Below, in pieces: positions 7,726 through 18,651 of a stretch of DNA of 64,000 nucleotides; the first letter of the stretch is position 1, and every line of letters starts with the position of its first letter. Source of the stretch: Pseudomonadota bacterium (GTDB lineage: Bacteria > Pseudomonadota > Alphaproteobacteria > Rhodospirillales > Magnetospirillaceae); assembly GCA_021847015.1 (NCBI GenBank), contig JAJZVW010000004.1, positions 107,342 to 171,341 on the forward strand, in the 5' to 3' direction. Below the pieces are notes generated by a model, which had not been told where the DNA came from, ran no database searches, and saw nothing but the letters and a program-made list of their open reading frames with translations. The position numbers were made by a program, and so were the translations under genes.

Positions 7726-8027
7726 ATGCTCACCTCCAGCCTACGGACCTTGTTCCGGCAATGACGCCCGCCGACCTCACCGGCAATCTAGCATAAACGG
7801 GACCCGCAGTCTCCTAATCCGCGCAATCAAAATTGTTCGCACAATCGGCGGGATAGATAGGGCGCGCACCATCGCGCGCCTCCTCGCGATCCCCGGGCCA
7901 AACGGCCCGCGCGGGCGGTACGATTTCACCCATGCCCTAGCCGGTCCCGCCAGCGACGGCGATATCGCGCGTGGCGGTAGCCGGGAAAGCGCTTGTGTAT
8001 TATAGCCGATCGGGGCAAAAACCGCCC
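7726..8027. promoter_or_regulatory. divergent control region between the S24-like regulator and prfC
   Basis: This 302-base stretch holds no gene. It contains a perfect inverted repeat ATTGT-TCGC-ACAAT (7832-7845), a possible operator. A TATTAT box at 7998-8003 could be the prfC -10 element about 25 bases before its ATG. A TATGCT box about 60 bases upstream of the regulator start could serve the other direction. None of these has a convincing -35 partner. Confidence 0.35.
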
Positions 8028-9614
<1,587 letters not shown>

Positions 9615-9937
9615 AACGCCCCCGTTCGGGAAAACGCTGAAAGCGCCGGCCGCAAAAGCCCGGCCGGACGTCGTCCCCGAGGTGTCCCCCGGGGTGTCAT
9701 CGTCGGGGTTGCGCGCGTCATTGCAATCGACTACCCCTTAGCCTGGATTTCTCACATGGGCACCGATTTGATTGCGTTTCGGCGGAACGGCTGCCGGCGT
9801 CACCGCCCTTGCCAAGGCGGCGAGCCTTGCCCGCGGGCCGCGGCTTGGCACTCCGTCTCCCCGAAACGCGATCAAATCGCGTGCCCATGTGAGAAATCCA
9901 GGCTAACCCCGTTCTTGCGAAAAGTACCGGACGCCCC
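9615..9937. other. intergenic region prfC-ribF
   Basis: 323 bases without a gene. The first part has a GC hairpin (CCGGCC/GGCCGG, about 9638-9660) that may end prfC transcription, and short CCCCGAGGTGTC-like direct repeats (about 9677-9710). The second half is the inverted-repeat element at 9739-9905. The last 30 bases precede the ribF ATG. Confidence 0.5.
9739..9905. mobile_element. MITE-like element with 45-base terminal inverted repeats
   Basis: The left end (9739 to about 9782) and right end (about 9861-9905) are near-perfect reverse complements. They start TAGCCTGGATTTCTCACATG and differ by a base or two and one small gap. They enclose about 80 bases with no ORF. A TA (or TTA/TAA) pair flanks the ends, compatible with a TA target duplication. 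CCCC also occurs on both outer sides. Size and structure fit a non-autonomous miniature element; no transposase is present. The parent IS family is unknown. Confidence 0.6.
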
Positions 9938-10936
9938 ATGCGCTTGATCCGACATTGCGGCGAGCTGACGGCAGACCATCGCGGCTGCGTGGTTGCGCTC
10001 GGCAATTTCGACGGCGTCCATCTCGGCCATCAGGCGGTGATCCTGACCGCGAAGCGCTTGGCCGAAGCGGCGGGCATCCCCCACGCGGTGATGTCGTTCG
10101 AGCCCCATCCCCGCTCCTTCTTCAACCCGGGTCAGCCGCCCTTCCGCCTGACGCCGTTCCGGGTCAAGTCCCGGTTGATCGAGGCTCTGGGCATCGACCT
10201 GTTGTTCATGCAGCACTTCGATTCCCAGTTCGCGAACCAAAGCGCGGACGAATTCGTCGACGACGTGCTGGTGCGCTGCCTGGGCGTGCGCCATGTGGTG
10301 GTGGGCTACGACTACGTCTTCGGCCGGGGGCGCCAGGGGACCTGCGCGTTTTTGCAGACCCGCGGCGCGGCCCGGGGCTTCGGCGTCACCGTGGTCCCGC
10401 CGGCCGCCATTCCGGGCGGAGAAATCTATTCGTCCACCCGGGTGCGTGAAAATCTGCTCAACGGCAAGCCGGCCGACGCGGCGAAGCTGCTTGGCCATTA
10501 CTGGGAGGTCGAGGGGCGGGTCGAGCACGGCGATGCCCGCGGCCGCGCCATCGGCTTCCCGACCGCCAACCTCCATCTCGGGGAATACCAGCGTCCGGCG
10601 ACCGGGGTCTACGCCGTGCGCGCCGGGATCGACGCCGGCGGCGCCACGCGCTGGCTGAACGGCGTGGCCAATTTCGGGCGCCGGCCGACGTTCGACAAGA
10701 GCGAGGAACTGCTCGAAGTCCATCTTCTCGATACCGCCGAGGACCTCTATGGCCGGCATCTGCGGGTCGCCTTGGTCGATCATATCCGCGCGGAACGGAA
10801 GTTCTCCGGCATCGACGAATTGACGTCCCGGATCGCGGCGGACGTCGCCGAAGCCCGGAGCCTTCTGACCGCCCGCCACTTCCCGACCGAATGCGGCCCG
10901 ATGGTGCCCATAGCCGACGACCCGAGGCAACCATGA
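9938..10936 (+). CDS. ribF: bifunctional riboflavin kinase / FMN adenylyltransferase
   Basis: 332 residues. The N-terminal nucleotidyltransferase domain has GNFDGVHLGHQAV (about 22-34) and the SSTRVR signature (about 168). The C-terminal flavokinase domain has GRAIGFPTANL and TGVYAVRAG. The enzyme makes FMN and then FAD from riboflavin. The stop codon overlaps the ileS start (ATGA at 10933-10936), so translation is coupled. It is the first gene of a forward run ribF-ileS-lspA-lipoprotein-M16-M16. Confidence 0.95.
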   Translation: MRLIRHCGELTADHRGCVVALGNFDGVHLGHQAVILTAKRLAEAAGIPHAVMSFEPHPRSFFNPGQPPFRLTPFRVKSRLIEALGIDLLFMQHFDSQFANQSADEFVDDVLVRCLGVRHVVVGYDYVFGRGRQGTCAFLQTRGAARGFGVTVVPPAAIPGGEIYSSTRVRENLLNGKPADAAKLLGHYWEVEGRVEHGDARGRAIGFPTANLHLGEYQRPATGVYAVRAGIDAGGATRWLNGVANFGRRPTFDKSEELLEVHLLDTAEDLYGRHLRVALVDHIRAERKFSGIDELTSRIAADVAEARSLLTARHFPTECGPMVPIADDPRQP

Positions 10937-13812
10937 GCGACAGGAACCAAAGCGTGGATTACAAGGCGACCGTCTTCCTGCCCAAGACGGACTTTCCGAT
11001 GAAGGCCGGCCTGCCGGAGCAGGAACCGGCGCTGATCGAACGCTGGCGCCGGCTTGGGCTGTTCGACCGCCTCCGCGCCGAGGCCAAGGGGCGCGAGAAA
11101 TTCGTCCTCCACGACGGTCCGCCCTACGCCAACGGCCACCTGCACCTCGGCCACGCGCTCAACAAGATCCTCAAGGACGTCATCAACCGCAGCCAGCAGA
11201 TGCTGGGCAAGGATGCCGCCTACGTCCCGGGGTGGGATTGCCACGGTCTGCCCATCGAGTGGAAGATCGAGGAAAAGTACCGCGAGGCCGGAAAGGACAA
11301 GGACGAGGTCGACATCGTCCAGTTCCGCGCCGAGTGCCGGGAATTCGCCGCATCGTGGATCGAAATCCAGAAGGCCGAGTTCCAGCGCTTGGGGATTCTG
11401 GGCGACTGGGGGCATCCTTACACCACCATGACCCACGCCGCCGAATCGGCCATCGTCGCCGAACTCGGCAAGTTCCTGATGGACGGCTCCCTGTACAAAG
11501 GCGCCAAGCCGGTCCTGTGGAGCGTGGTGGAAAAGACCGCCCTGGCCGAAGCCGAGGTCGAATACCACGACCACGTCTCCGTCACCATCTGGGTCGAGTT
11601 CCCGGTCATCGCCGCATCCGTACCGGAATTGGACGGCGCGAAGGTGGTCATCTGGACCACCACTCCCTGGACCATGCCCGGCAACCGCGCTATCGCCTTC
11701 GGCCCCGAATTCGATTACGCCGTGGTCGAGGTCGCCGAGGTCGCCGAAGGTTCCCTGGCCCGCGTCGGCACCCGGCTGGTCGTGCTGAAGGACCAGGTCG
11801 AGCAGGTGGCCAAGGACGCCAAATGCGCGCTCCGCGTCCTTGCCGTGCTCAAGGGCGAGCGCCTGGCCGGCACCGTCTGCGAACACCCGCTCAAGCGCCA
11901 CCCCCAGGCCGCGGACGGCTACGACTTCCCTGTGCCGCTGCTGCCGGGCGCCTTCGTCACCACCGACACCGGCACCGGCTTCGTGCACATCGCCCCGGGC
12001 CACGGCGAGGACGACTGGCTGCTGGGCAAGGAGCATGGCCTGCCGGTGCCCGACACCGTCCAGCCCGACGGCCGCTATTACCCGCACGTCGCCATCTTCG
12101 CCGGCCAGAACGTCCTGGCCCAGGGCAAGAACGGCAAGTATTACAGCCCCGTCGCCAAGCCGGTGATCGAGGCGATGACCGCTTGCGGCAACCTGCTCGC
12201 CCACGGCAAGATCGAGCACGCCTATCCCCATTCCTGGCGGTCCAAGGCCCCGCTGATCTTCCGCAACACCCCGCAATGGTTCATCTCCATGGAGACGACC
12301 GGATTGCGGGCCAAGGCCCTTCAGGCCATCGACGCGGCCGGCTTCGTCCCGGCGGTCGGCCGCAACCGGCTGCGCGCGATGGTGGAGGGGCGTCCAGACT
12401 GGTGCGTGTCGCGGCAGCGCGCCTGGGGCGTGCCGATCGCCGTGTTCGTCGAGCGCAAGAGCGGGCTGCCCCTGCGCGACCAGGCGGCGGTCGACCGCAT
12501 CGTCGCCGCGTTCCGGGCCGAGGGGTCCGATTGCTGGTTCACGTCGCCGCCCGGGCGTTTCCTCGGTCCCGGCCGCGATCCGGCCGATTACGAGCAGATC
12601 TTCGATATCCTCGACGTCTGGTTCGATTCGGGGTGCACCCACGCCTTCGTGCTGGAGAGCGGCGAATGGCCGGACCTGCAATGGCCGGCGAACCTCTACC
12701 TCGAAGGCTCGGACCAGCACCGGGGCTGGTTCCAGTCGTCGCTCCTGGAATCCTGCGGCACCCGCGGCCGCGCGCCCTACGATTCCGTGCTCACCCACGG
12801 CTTCATCCTCGACGAGGAAGGCCGCAAGATGTCCAAGTCCCTGGGCAACGGCGTGGAGCCCCAGGACGTGGTTTCCACCCAGGGCGCGGATATCCTCCGC
12901 CTGTGGGTGGCGGGATCGGATTACACCGAGGATTTGCGTGTCGGCCCGCAGGTGCTGAAGACCCAGGTGGACGTTTACCGGCGGCTGCGCAACACGCTGC
13001 GCTACCTGCTGGGCGCCCTGGACGGGTTCACGGACGGCGAAAAGCTGGCCCCGGCGGACATGCCGCGACTGGAGCGATGGGTCCTGCACCGCCTGACCGA
13101 GATCGATGCGGGGCTGCGCGCCGCCTGCGACAGCTTCGAATTCCACGGATGGTTCAGCGAGCTGCACAATTTCTGCGCCATCGACCTGTCGGCGTTTTAT
13201 TTCGACATCCGCAAGGACGCGCTCTATTGCGACCCGGCCGATTCGGTCCGCCGCCGGGCGGCCCGCACGGTGTTCGACATCCTGCTGGATTCCCTGTGCA
13301 CGTGGCTGGCGCCGTTCCTGTGCTTCACCGCGGAAGAGGCATGGCTGGCCCGCCATCCCTCCGAAGAGGACAGCGTGCATCTCCAGCTTTTCCCGGCCAT
13401 CCCGACCGAGTGGCGAGACGATGCCCTGGCCGCGAAATGGGCGGTCGTGCGCGACGTCCGCCGCGTCGTCACCGGCGCACTCGAGGTCGAGCGCGCCGCG
13501 AAGCGCATCGGCTCCAGCCTGCAAGCCAACCCCGTCCTTTACGTCGACTCCAGCCACTATGCGGCCATCGCCGATCTCGACATGGCGGAAATCTGCATCA
13601 CCTCGGGCGTCCTCGTCGTCGAAGGGCCGGCACCGACGGAGACCTTCGGCTTGGCGGACGTGGTCGGCGTCGGCGTGCTGCCGAGACTGTCCGCCGGCGA
13701 AAAGTGCCAGCGATGCTGGAAGGTCCTGCCCGAGGTCGGCCATGACGGCAGCCCGAACATCTGCCACCGCTGCGCGGCGGCGCTGGCGGAAACCTCAAAA
13801 GAGGAGCACTGA
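10933..13812 (+). CDS. ileS: isoleucyl-tRNA synthetase
   Basis: 959 residues from the ATG that overlaps the ribF stop. Class I synthetase: the HIGH motif is HLGH (71-74) in PPYANGHLHLGHALNK and KMSKS is at about 632-636 (GRKMSKSLGNG). The CP1 editing domain lies between (GTGFVHIAPGHGEDD, about 350-365). The C-terminus has four cysteines in CQRCWKV and CHRCAAA, the zinc-binding end found in bacterial-type IleRS. Cytoplasmic and essential. lspA follows after 3 bases, the same pairing as in many proteobacteria. Confidence 0.97.
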   Translation: MSDRNQSVDYKATVFLPKTDFPMKAGLPEQEPALIERWRRLGLFDRLRAEAKGREKFVLHDGPPYANGHLHLGHALNKILKDVINRSQQMLGKDAAYVPGWDCHGLPIEWKIEEKYREAGKDKDEVDIVQFRAECREFAASWIEIQKAEFQRLGILGDWGHPYTTMTHAAESAIVAELGKFLMDGSLYKGAKPVLWSVVEKTALAEAEVEYHDHVSVTIWVEFPVIAASVPELDGAKVVIWTTTPWTMPGNRAIAFGPEFDYAVVEVAEVAEGSLARVGTRLVVLKDQVEQVAKDAKCALRVLAVLKGERLAGTVCEHPLKRHPQAADGYDFPVPLLPGAFVTTDTGTGFVHIAPGHGEDDWLLGKEHGLPVPDTVQPDGRYYPHVAIFAGQNVLAQGKNGKYYSPVAKPVIEAMTACGNLLAHGKIEHAYPHSWRSKAPLIFRNTPQWFISMETTGLRAKALQAIDAAGFVPAVGRNRLRAMVEGRPDWCVSRQRAWGVPIAVFVERKSGLPLRDQAAVDRIVAAFRAEGSDCWFTSPPGRFLGPGRDPADYEQIFDILDVWFDSGCTHAFVLESGEWPDLQWPANLYLEGSDQHRGWFQSSLLESCGTRGRAPYDSVLTHGFILDEEGRKMSKSLGNGVEPQDVVSTQGADILRLWVAGSDYTEDLRVGPQVLKTQVDVYRRLRNTLRYLLGALDGFTDGEKLAPADMPRLERWVLHRLTEIDAGLRAACDSFEFHGWFSELHNFCAIDLSAFYFDIRKDALYCDPADSVRRRAARTVFDILLDSLCTWLAPFLCFTAEEAWLARHPSEEDSVHLQLFPAIPTEWRDDALAAKWAVVRDVRRVVTGALEVERAAKRIGSSLQANPVLYVDSSHYAAIADLDMAEICITSGVLVVEGPAPTETFGLADVVGVGVLPRLSAGEKCQRCWKVLPEVGHDGSPNICHRCAAALAETSKEEH

Positions 13813-13815
13813 GCC

Positions 13816-14316
13816 ATGCTGCGCCTGGGGCTGTCCGTCGCCGCTCTGGTGGTGGCGCTGGATCAAGCGTCGAAGTGGTGGATCGAGCGCCTGTTCCGGC
13901 CGGAAGGCGTGACGGAGACGCCCTTTTTTGCGGCGACCCGGCACCAGATCACCGCCTTCTTCGACCTGGTGATGGCCTGGAACCGGGGCGTATCGTTCGG
14001 CATTTTCAATCAGGCCGGGCCATGGAACGCCATTGCGCTGTCGGCGCTGTCGGCAATCATCGTCGCGGTGCTGCTCGCCTGGATGCGCAAGGCATCCTCG
14101 CGCTGGATCGGCGTGGCGCTGGGCCTGATCGTCGGCGGTGCGCTGGGCAACGTGATCGACCGCATCCGCTTCGGCGCGGTTGCCGATTTCCTCGACGTCC
14201 ACGTCGGCGCGTGGCATTGGCCCGCATTCAACCTGGCCGACTCGGCCATCACCATCGGAGCGACGCTCCTCGTGCTGGATTCCTTGTTCGCGCGGCGCAC
14301 TTCGTCTAAGAATTAG
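13816..14316 (+). CDS. lspA: lipoprotein signal peptidase (signal peptidase II)
   Basis: 166 residues with four hydrophobic segments. Conserved boxes are LDQASKWW (15-22), MAWNRGVSFG (53-62), GNVIDRIRFG (111-120) and FNLADSAIT (138-146). Asp115 and Asp142 are the expected catalytic pair. The enzyme cuts prolipoproteins at the lipobox Cys in the inner membrane. The next gene downstream encodes a lipoprotein, a likely substrate. GAGGAG lies 10 bases before the ATG. Confidence 0.95.
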   Translation: MLRLGLSVAALVVALDQASKWWIERLFRPEGVTETPFFAATRHQITAFFDLVMAWNRGVSFGIFNQAGPWNAIALSALSAIIVAVLLAWMRKASSRWIGVALGLIVGGALGNVIDRIRFGAVADFLDVHVGAWHWPAFNLADSAITIGATLLVLDSLFARRTSSKN

Positions 14317-14320
14317 CTCC

Positions 14321-14914
14321 ATGACCCAGACCAAAGTCGAGCTATCCCTTCTCCTCCGGGCGGGCGCCACCGCGGCAATGCTCGCCCTGGCCCTATCCGG
14401 CTGCGAGGAGACCAAGCGCGCGCTTGGCTACGAGAAATCCGCCCCGGACGAGTTCCAGGTGGTGCAGCACGCGCCGCTGACGATGCCGCCCGACTTCAAC
14501 CTGCGGCCCCCCGCTCCCGGCAGCGTCCGTCCCCAGGAAGGCACCACCAGCGATCAGGCGCTGGCGGCCCTCATGGGCGTCCGCCATGTCGAGCCCATGT
14601 CCTATGTGAATCGGGACGCCGGCGACATCGCCCTGCTGAAGCGTGTCGGCGCCGACGAGGCGCAGACCAATATCCGCGAATTGGTCGACAAGGAATCCCA
14701 AGCGTTGGCGGACGCCGACCGCAGCTTCACCGACAAGCTGGTGTTCTGGCGCAACGCTCCCAAGATCGGCGATGGCGAACAGTTGGACGCCGCCAAGGAA
14801 ACGCAGCGGCTGCGTGAAAACCAGGCGCTGGGCCGGGCCGTCACCGACGGTGAGACGCCCGTCATCGAGCGCAAGCGCAAAGGCATGCTGGAAGGCGTCC
14901 TGGGCATCTTCTGA
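14321..14914 (+). CDS. DUF3035 lipoprotein
   Basis: 197 residues from the ATG at 14321. A short charged N-terminus and hydrophobic stretch lead to the lipobox LSGC, with Cys28 the lipidation site. The rest is Pro-rich (LTMPPDFNLRPPAPGS) and then helical and charged, as in DUF3035 proteins of alphaproteobacteria. The function is unknown. Its place between lspA and two M16 peptidases is typical of Rhodospirillales and suggests an envelope role. A likely substrate of the adjacent LspA. Confidence 0.8.
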   Translation: MTQTKVELSLLLRAGATAAMLALALSGCEETKRALGYEKSAPDEFQVVQHAPLTMPPDFNLRPPAPGSVRPQEGTTSDQALAALMGVRHVEPMSYVNRDAGDIALLKRVGADEAQTNIRELVDKESQALADADRSFTDKLVFWRNAPKIGDGEQLDAAKETQRLRENQALGRAVTDGETPVIERKRKGMLEGVLGIF

Positions 14915-15019
14915 CCGCGCACACCGTCCCCGGTCCGAAATCCCCGATGTCGTTCAGCGGCTACGGTTGTACGCCTGACTCCCCGCCGCACGGCGAGGGA
15001 CCGGCCGGGAGGAACGACG

Positions 15020-16426
15020 ATGATGCGACGGATGCGCTGGGCCGCACTCGCCTTCTGCGCCTTGGCGGCCGCGCCGCAGCCGGTGGCCGCCCAGGTCTTC
15101 AACCCCACCACCTACACCCTCGCCAACGGCCTGGAGGTCGTGGTGGTCGAGAACCATCGCGCGCCCATCGCCAACCAGATGGTGTGGTACAAGGTCGGCT
15201 CGGCCGACGAGATCCCCGGCAAAAGCGGCCTGGCACATCTGCTGGAACATCTGATGTTCAAGGGCACGCCGTCGATCCCGCCCGGGGAATTCTCCAAGAT
15301 CGTCGCCCGCGCCGGGGGACGGGACAACGCGTTCACCTCGACGGACTACACCGCGTACTACGAGAACATCGCCGCCGATCGTCTGGATCTGACGATGAAG
15401 CTCGAAGCGGATCGCATGCGCAACCTCGCCTTCGAGGAAGGCGATTTCACCACCGAGCGGGCGGTGGTGGAGGAAGAACGGCGCTCGCGCACCGACAACA
15501 GTCCCGCGGCCCTGCTGTCCGAGCGCATGGAGGCCGCCCTTTTCCTCAATCACCCCTATCACCGGCCGGTGATCGGCTGGGAGCAGGAAATCGCCGGCCT
15601 GACCCGGCAGGACGCCCTCGAATTCTACCATAAGTGGTACGCCCCCAACAACGCGATCCTGGTCGTGGCGGGCGACGTGACCCCGGAGAAGGTGAAACAA
15701 TTGGCGGAGACCTATTTTGGTCCGATCCCGCGCGCGGACACGCCGGTCCGCGACCGGCTGAAGGAGCCGCCCCAGATCGGCGCCCGCCTCGTGACGCTGA
15801 AGGACCCGCGGGTGGAGCAACCCAATCTCAGCCGCCTTTATCTCGCCCCCAGCGACCACTATGGCGATGCGGATGTCGGCCCGAAGGAAAGCGCCTATGC
15901 GCTCGAAGTCCTGTCCGAGATCGTCGGCGGCAGCGCCACCAGCCGCCTCTACCGCTCGCTGGTCGTCGATCAGGGGCTGGCGGCGGACGCCAGCGCCTCG
16001 TACGATCCCACCGCTTACGACTACGCCACCTTCGGCATCGTCGTCGTCCCGCGCCCCGGCGTGGCGATGGACAAGGTGCAACGGGCCTTCGACGCCGAAC
16101 TGACGCGAATCCTGAAAGAGGGCATTGGGCCCGATGAGGTCCAACGCGCCAAGGATCGCCTGGCGGCGACCGTCGCCTATGCGCGCGACTCGCTGCATAC
16201 CGGCACCCACGTGCTGGGGGCGGCGCTGGCCACCGGACAGACCGTTACCGAGGTCGAAGCCTGGCCCGAGCGCATCGCCGCCGTCACGCCCGATCAGGTG
16301 AACGCGGCCGCCAAGGCGCTCTTCGACGAGAACCGGTCGGTGACCGGCATACTCCTGCCCGAGGCGGCCGTTTCGGCGCGCGCCAAGCCGGCCGCGCCCG
16401 TCCAGCCGTCCCGGGAGATTCGCTGA
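15020..16426 (+). CDS. M16 zinc metallopeptidase, catalytic partner
   Basis: 468 residues with a Sec signal peptide (cleavage near VAAQ-VF, about 25), so periplasmic. The inverted zinc motif HxxEH is intact at 73-77 (HLLEH), and the third ligand Glu lies in the ERAVVEEERRSR helix (about 150). Two M16 half domains follow. GGGAGG precedes the ATG (a second ATG is 3 bases on). The stop overlaps the start of the next gene (TGATG). Together the two should form a two-chain processing-peptidase-like clamp that degrades unfolded peptides. Confidence 0.92.
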   Translation: MMRRMRWAALAFCALAAAPQPVAAQVFNPTTYTLANGLEVVVVENHRAPIANQMVWYKVGSADEIPGKSGLAHLLEHLMFKGTPSIPPGEFSKIVARAGGRDNAFTSTDYTAYYENIAADRLDLTMKLEADRMRNLAFEEGDFTTERAVVEEERRSRTDNSPAALLSERMEAALFLNHPYHRPVIGWEQEIAGLTRQDALEFYHKWYAPNNAILVVAGDVTPEKVKQLAETYFGPIPRADTPVRDRLKEPPQIGARLVTLKDPRVEQPNLSRLYLAPSDHYGDADVGPKESAYALEVLSEIVGGSATSRLYRSLVVDQGLAADASASYDPTAYDYATFGIVVVPRPGVAMDKVQRAFDAELTRILKEGIGPDEVQRAKDRLAATVAYARDSLHTGTHVLGAALATGQTVTEVEAWPERIAAVTPDQVNAAAKALFDENRSVTGILLPEAAVSARAKPAAPVQPSREIR

Positions 16427-17760
16427 TGCGCCGCCCGTTCCGCGCCGCCCTCGCCGCGCCGTTCCTGCTCGTGGCCCTGCTCCTGCCGGCCGCGCCCGCC
16501 GGCGCCGTCACCATCGAAAAGGTCACGAGCCCCGGCGGAATCGAAGCCTGGCTGGTGGAGGACCACTCCAACCCCATCATCGACCTGGAACTGGCCTTCC
16601 GCGGCGGCGCCTCGGTCGAGCCCGAGGCCAAGGCCGGACTGGCCTACATGGTCTCCAGCCTGCTCGACGAGGGCGCGGGCCCATACGATTCGCAAACCTT
16701 CCAGGGCAAGCTCGACGATCTCGCCATCGAACTCGGCTTCGATTCCGGAGAGGATAATTTCCACGGCCATCTCAAGACCCTGACCCGCAACCGGGATATC
16801 GCCTTCGACCTGTTCCGGCTGGCGCTCACCCGCCCCCGGTTCGACAAGGAACCCGTCGAGCGCATCCGCAGCCAGATCCTGACCGCCCTGGCCCGCCAGC
16901 AGCAAAGCCCCGAGGCGATCGCGTCGCTCGACTGGTTCAAGACCCAGTTCGCCGGGCATCCCTACGCCGTCCCGGTGCGGGGCACCCCGGAAACAGTCAA
17001 CGCGATCACCGTCGGCAACCTGCGCAGCTACGTCAAAGCCCATCTGGCCCGCGACAACCTGCTGATCGGGGTGGTGGGGGACATCACGCCGGCGCAATTG
17101 GCGCAGCTCTTGGATGCCACCTTCGGCACCCTCCCCGCCAAGGCCGCTCCGGTCACCATCCCCGACATCGCGCCCGTCGCCCCGGGGCGGATGGAGGTCG
17201 TGCGCCGCCACGACCCGCAAACCGTGGCGATCTTCGGCCAGCAGGGCCTCAAGCGCGACGATCCCGACTGGTACGCCGCCTACGTGATGAACTACATCCT
17301 CGGCGGCGGCGACTTTTCATCCTGGCTGACCGAAGACGTGCGGGAAAAGCACGGGCTCGCCTATTCGGTCTACAGCATCCTCCAGCCGATGGAGCACACG
17401 GGGATCATCTTCGGCAGCGTGGCGACCGAAAACAGCCACTTCGCCGAATCCGTCCGCCTGATCCGGCAGGAATGGGCCCGTATGCGGGACCAGGGTCCGA
17501 CCCAGAAGGAGCTGGACGACGCCAAGACGTTCCTGACCGGCGCCTTCGCCCTGCAACTGGACTCCACCACCAGCATCGCCGATCTGCTCGTCACCCTGCG
17601 GATCGACCGCCTGGGCATCGATTACATCGACCGCCGCAAGGACCTGCTGGGAGCGGTGACGCTGGCGGACGTGCGGCGGGTGGCCAAGCGCCTCCTCCAC
17701 CCGGAGGCGCTGGCGTTCGTCGTCGTCGGCGAACCGGAAGGGATCACGCCGAGCCGATAG
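16426..17760 (+). CDS. M16 family protein, non-catalytic partner
   Basis: 444 residues with a signal peptide ending near PAGA (about 27). It aligns to M16 peptidases throughout, but the zinc site is lost. Where the neighbour has HLLEH, this one has Y74-M-V-S77-S78, in the segment LAYMVSSLLDEGAG. Such partners supply the substrate-binding half of heterodimeric M16B enzymes. Translation is coupled to the upstream gene by a one-base overlap. It is convergent with lpxL, 18 bases apart. Confidence 0.9.
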   Translation: MRRPFRAALAAPFLLVALLLPAAPAGAVTIEKVTSPGGIEAWLVEDHSNPIIDLELAFRGGASVEPEAKAGLAYMVSSLLDEGAGPYDSQTFQGKLDDLAIELGFDSGEDNFHGHLKTLTRNRDIAFDLFRLALTRPRFDKEPVERIRSQILTALARQQQSPEAIASLDWFKTQFAGHPYAVPVRGTPETVNAITVGNLRSYVKAHLARDNLLIGVVGDITPAQLAQLLDATFGTLPAKAAPVTIPDIAPVAPGRMEVVRRHDPQTVAIFGQQGLKRDDPDWYAAYVMNYILGGGDFSSWLTEDVREKHGLAYSVYSILQPMEHTGIIFGSVATENSHFAESVRLIRQEWARMRDQGPTQKELDDAKTFLTGAFALQLDSTTSIADLLVTLRIDRLGIDYIDRRKDLLGAVTLADVRRVAKRLLHPEALAFVVVGEPEGITPSR

Positions 17761-17778
17761 GCCCCGCTTGCGGAATCG

Positions 17779-18651
17779 TCAATCCGGCCAGCGCTTGTGC
17801 AGCCACAGCCACTGGCCGGGACAGGCGCGCACCCACTCCTCGATCAGGGCGTTGACGCGCGTCATCACCTCCAGGGTGTCCCGGTGGGCGTCCCCGCTGT
17901 CCGGAAGCGGAATCGGAGGGTAGAAGGTCATGCGGAAATGGGCGCCCTTCAGGCGCTCGATTTTCGCCGGCACCACCGGGCAGCGGTACTTGAGGGCGAA
18001 GCGGGCCATCGCCGGCGCGGTCATAGCGTCGCGGCCGAAGAACGGCACGGGGATGCCGTCGTTCATCTTCTGGTCCACCAGCATGGCCAGATGTCCGCCC
18101 CGGCACAGCACCTCGATGGCCTGCCGCGCCCCTGGCGAGCCCTTGGGAATTTGCCCGCCCTCGGCGGCGGCGCCCCGGCCCCTGCGGTAGAGGGTTTCGA
18201 CACCGGGATTGTTGGCGGCCCGATAGACCAGGGTGATCGGCAGATTTTCGCGGCAAGCCATAGCGCCGCCCAGTTCCCAGTTGCCGAAATGGGCCGAGAT
18301 GAAAATCCCCGGCCGGCCGTCGTCGCGCATCTCGTGAAGATGATGAAGGTTCACCGCCTCGACCCGATTGCGGATCAGCCAGTGGATATGCGGGAATTCG
18401 CCCGCGACCCGGCCCAGATTGTCCCAGACCTCGCCGACCACCGCTTCGACGCGCGATGCGGGCATGTCGGGAAACGCCCGCCGCAGGTTTGTCCGCGCGA
18501 TCTCCGAGACGCGCAGCCTTGGCCCCACCACCCGGGCCAGGAGCCCGCCCAGAGCCGACGCCCAATCCACCGGCAGCATGGCGAACAGCCCGAACACGGC
18601 GCGGGCTCCCAGCGCCTCGATGCGCCATCGGAGGGAACGGGACAGGCTCAT
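17779..18651 (-). CDS. lpxL: lipid A biosynthesis lauroyl acyltransferase
   Basis: 290 residues from the ATG at 18651, which follows GGGAGGTGG and overlaps the lpxK stop (ATGA). LpxL/HtrB family: one N-terminal membrane segment (about 17-45) and the acyltransferase HX4E motif at His121-Glu126 (HFGNWE). Further blocks are DQKMNDGIPVPFFG and WLWLHKRW at the C-terminus. It adds a secondary acyl chain to Kdo2-lipid A at the inner membrane. The chain length used here cannot be read from sequence. Last gene of the msbA-DUF374-waaA-lpxK-lpxL operon. Confidence 0.9.
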   Translation of the reverse strand: MSLSRSLRWRIEALGARAVFGLFAMLPVDWASALGGLLARVVGPRLRVSEIARTNLRRAFPDMPASRVEAVVGEVWDNLGRVAGEFPHIHWLIRNRVEAVNLHHLHEMRDDGRPGIFISAHFGNWELGGAMACRENLPITLVYRAANNPGVETLYRRGRGAAAEGGQIPKGSPGARQAIEVLCRGGHLAMLVDQKMNDGIPVPFFGRDAMTAPAMARFALKYRCPVVPAKIERLKGAHFRMTFYPPIPLPDSGDAHRDTLEVMTRVNALIEEWVRACPGQWLWLHKRWPD

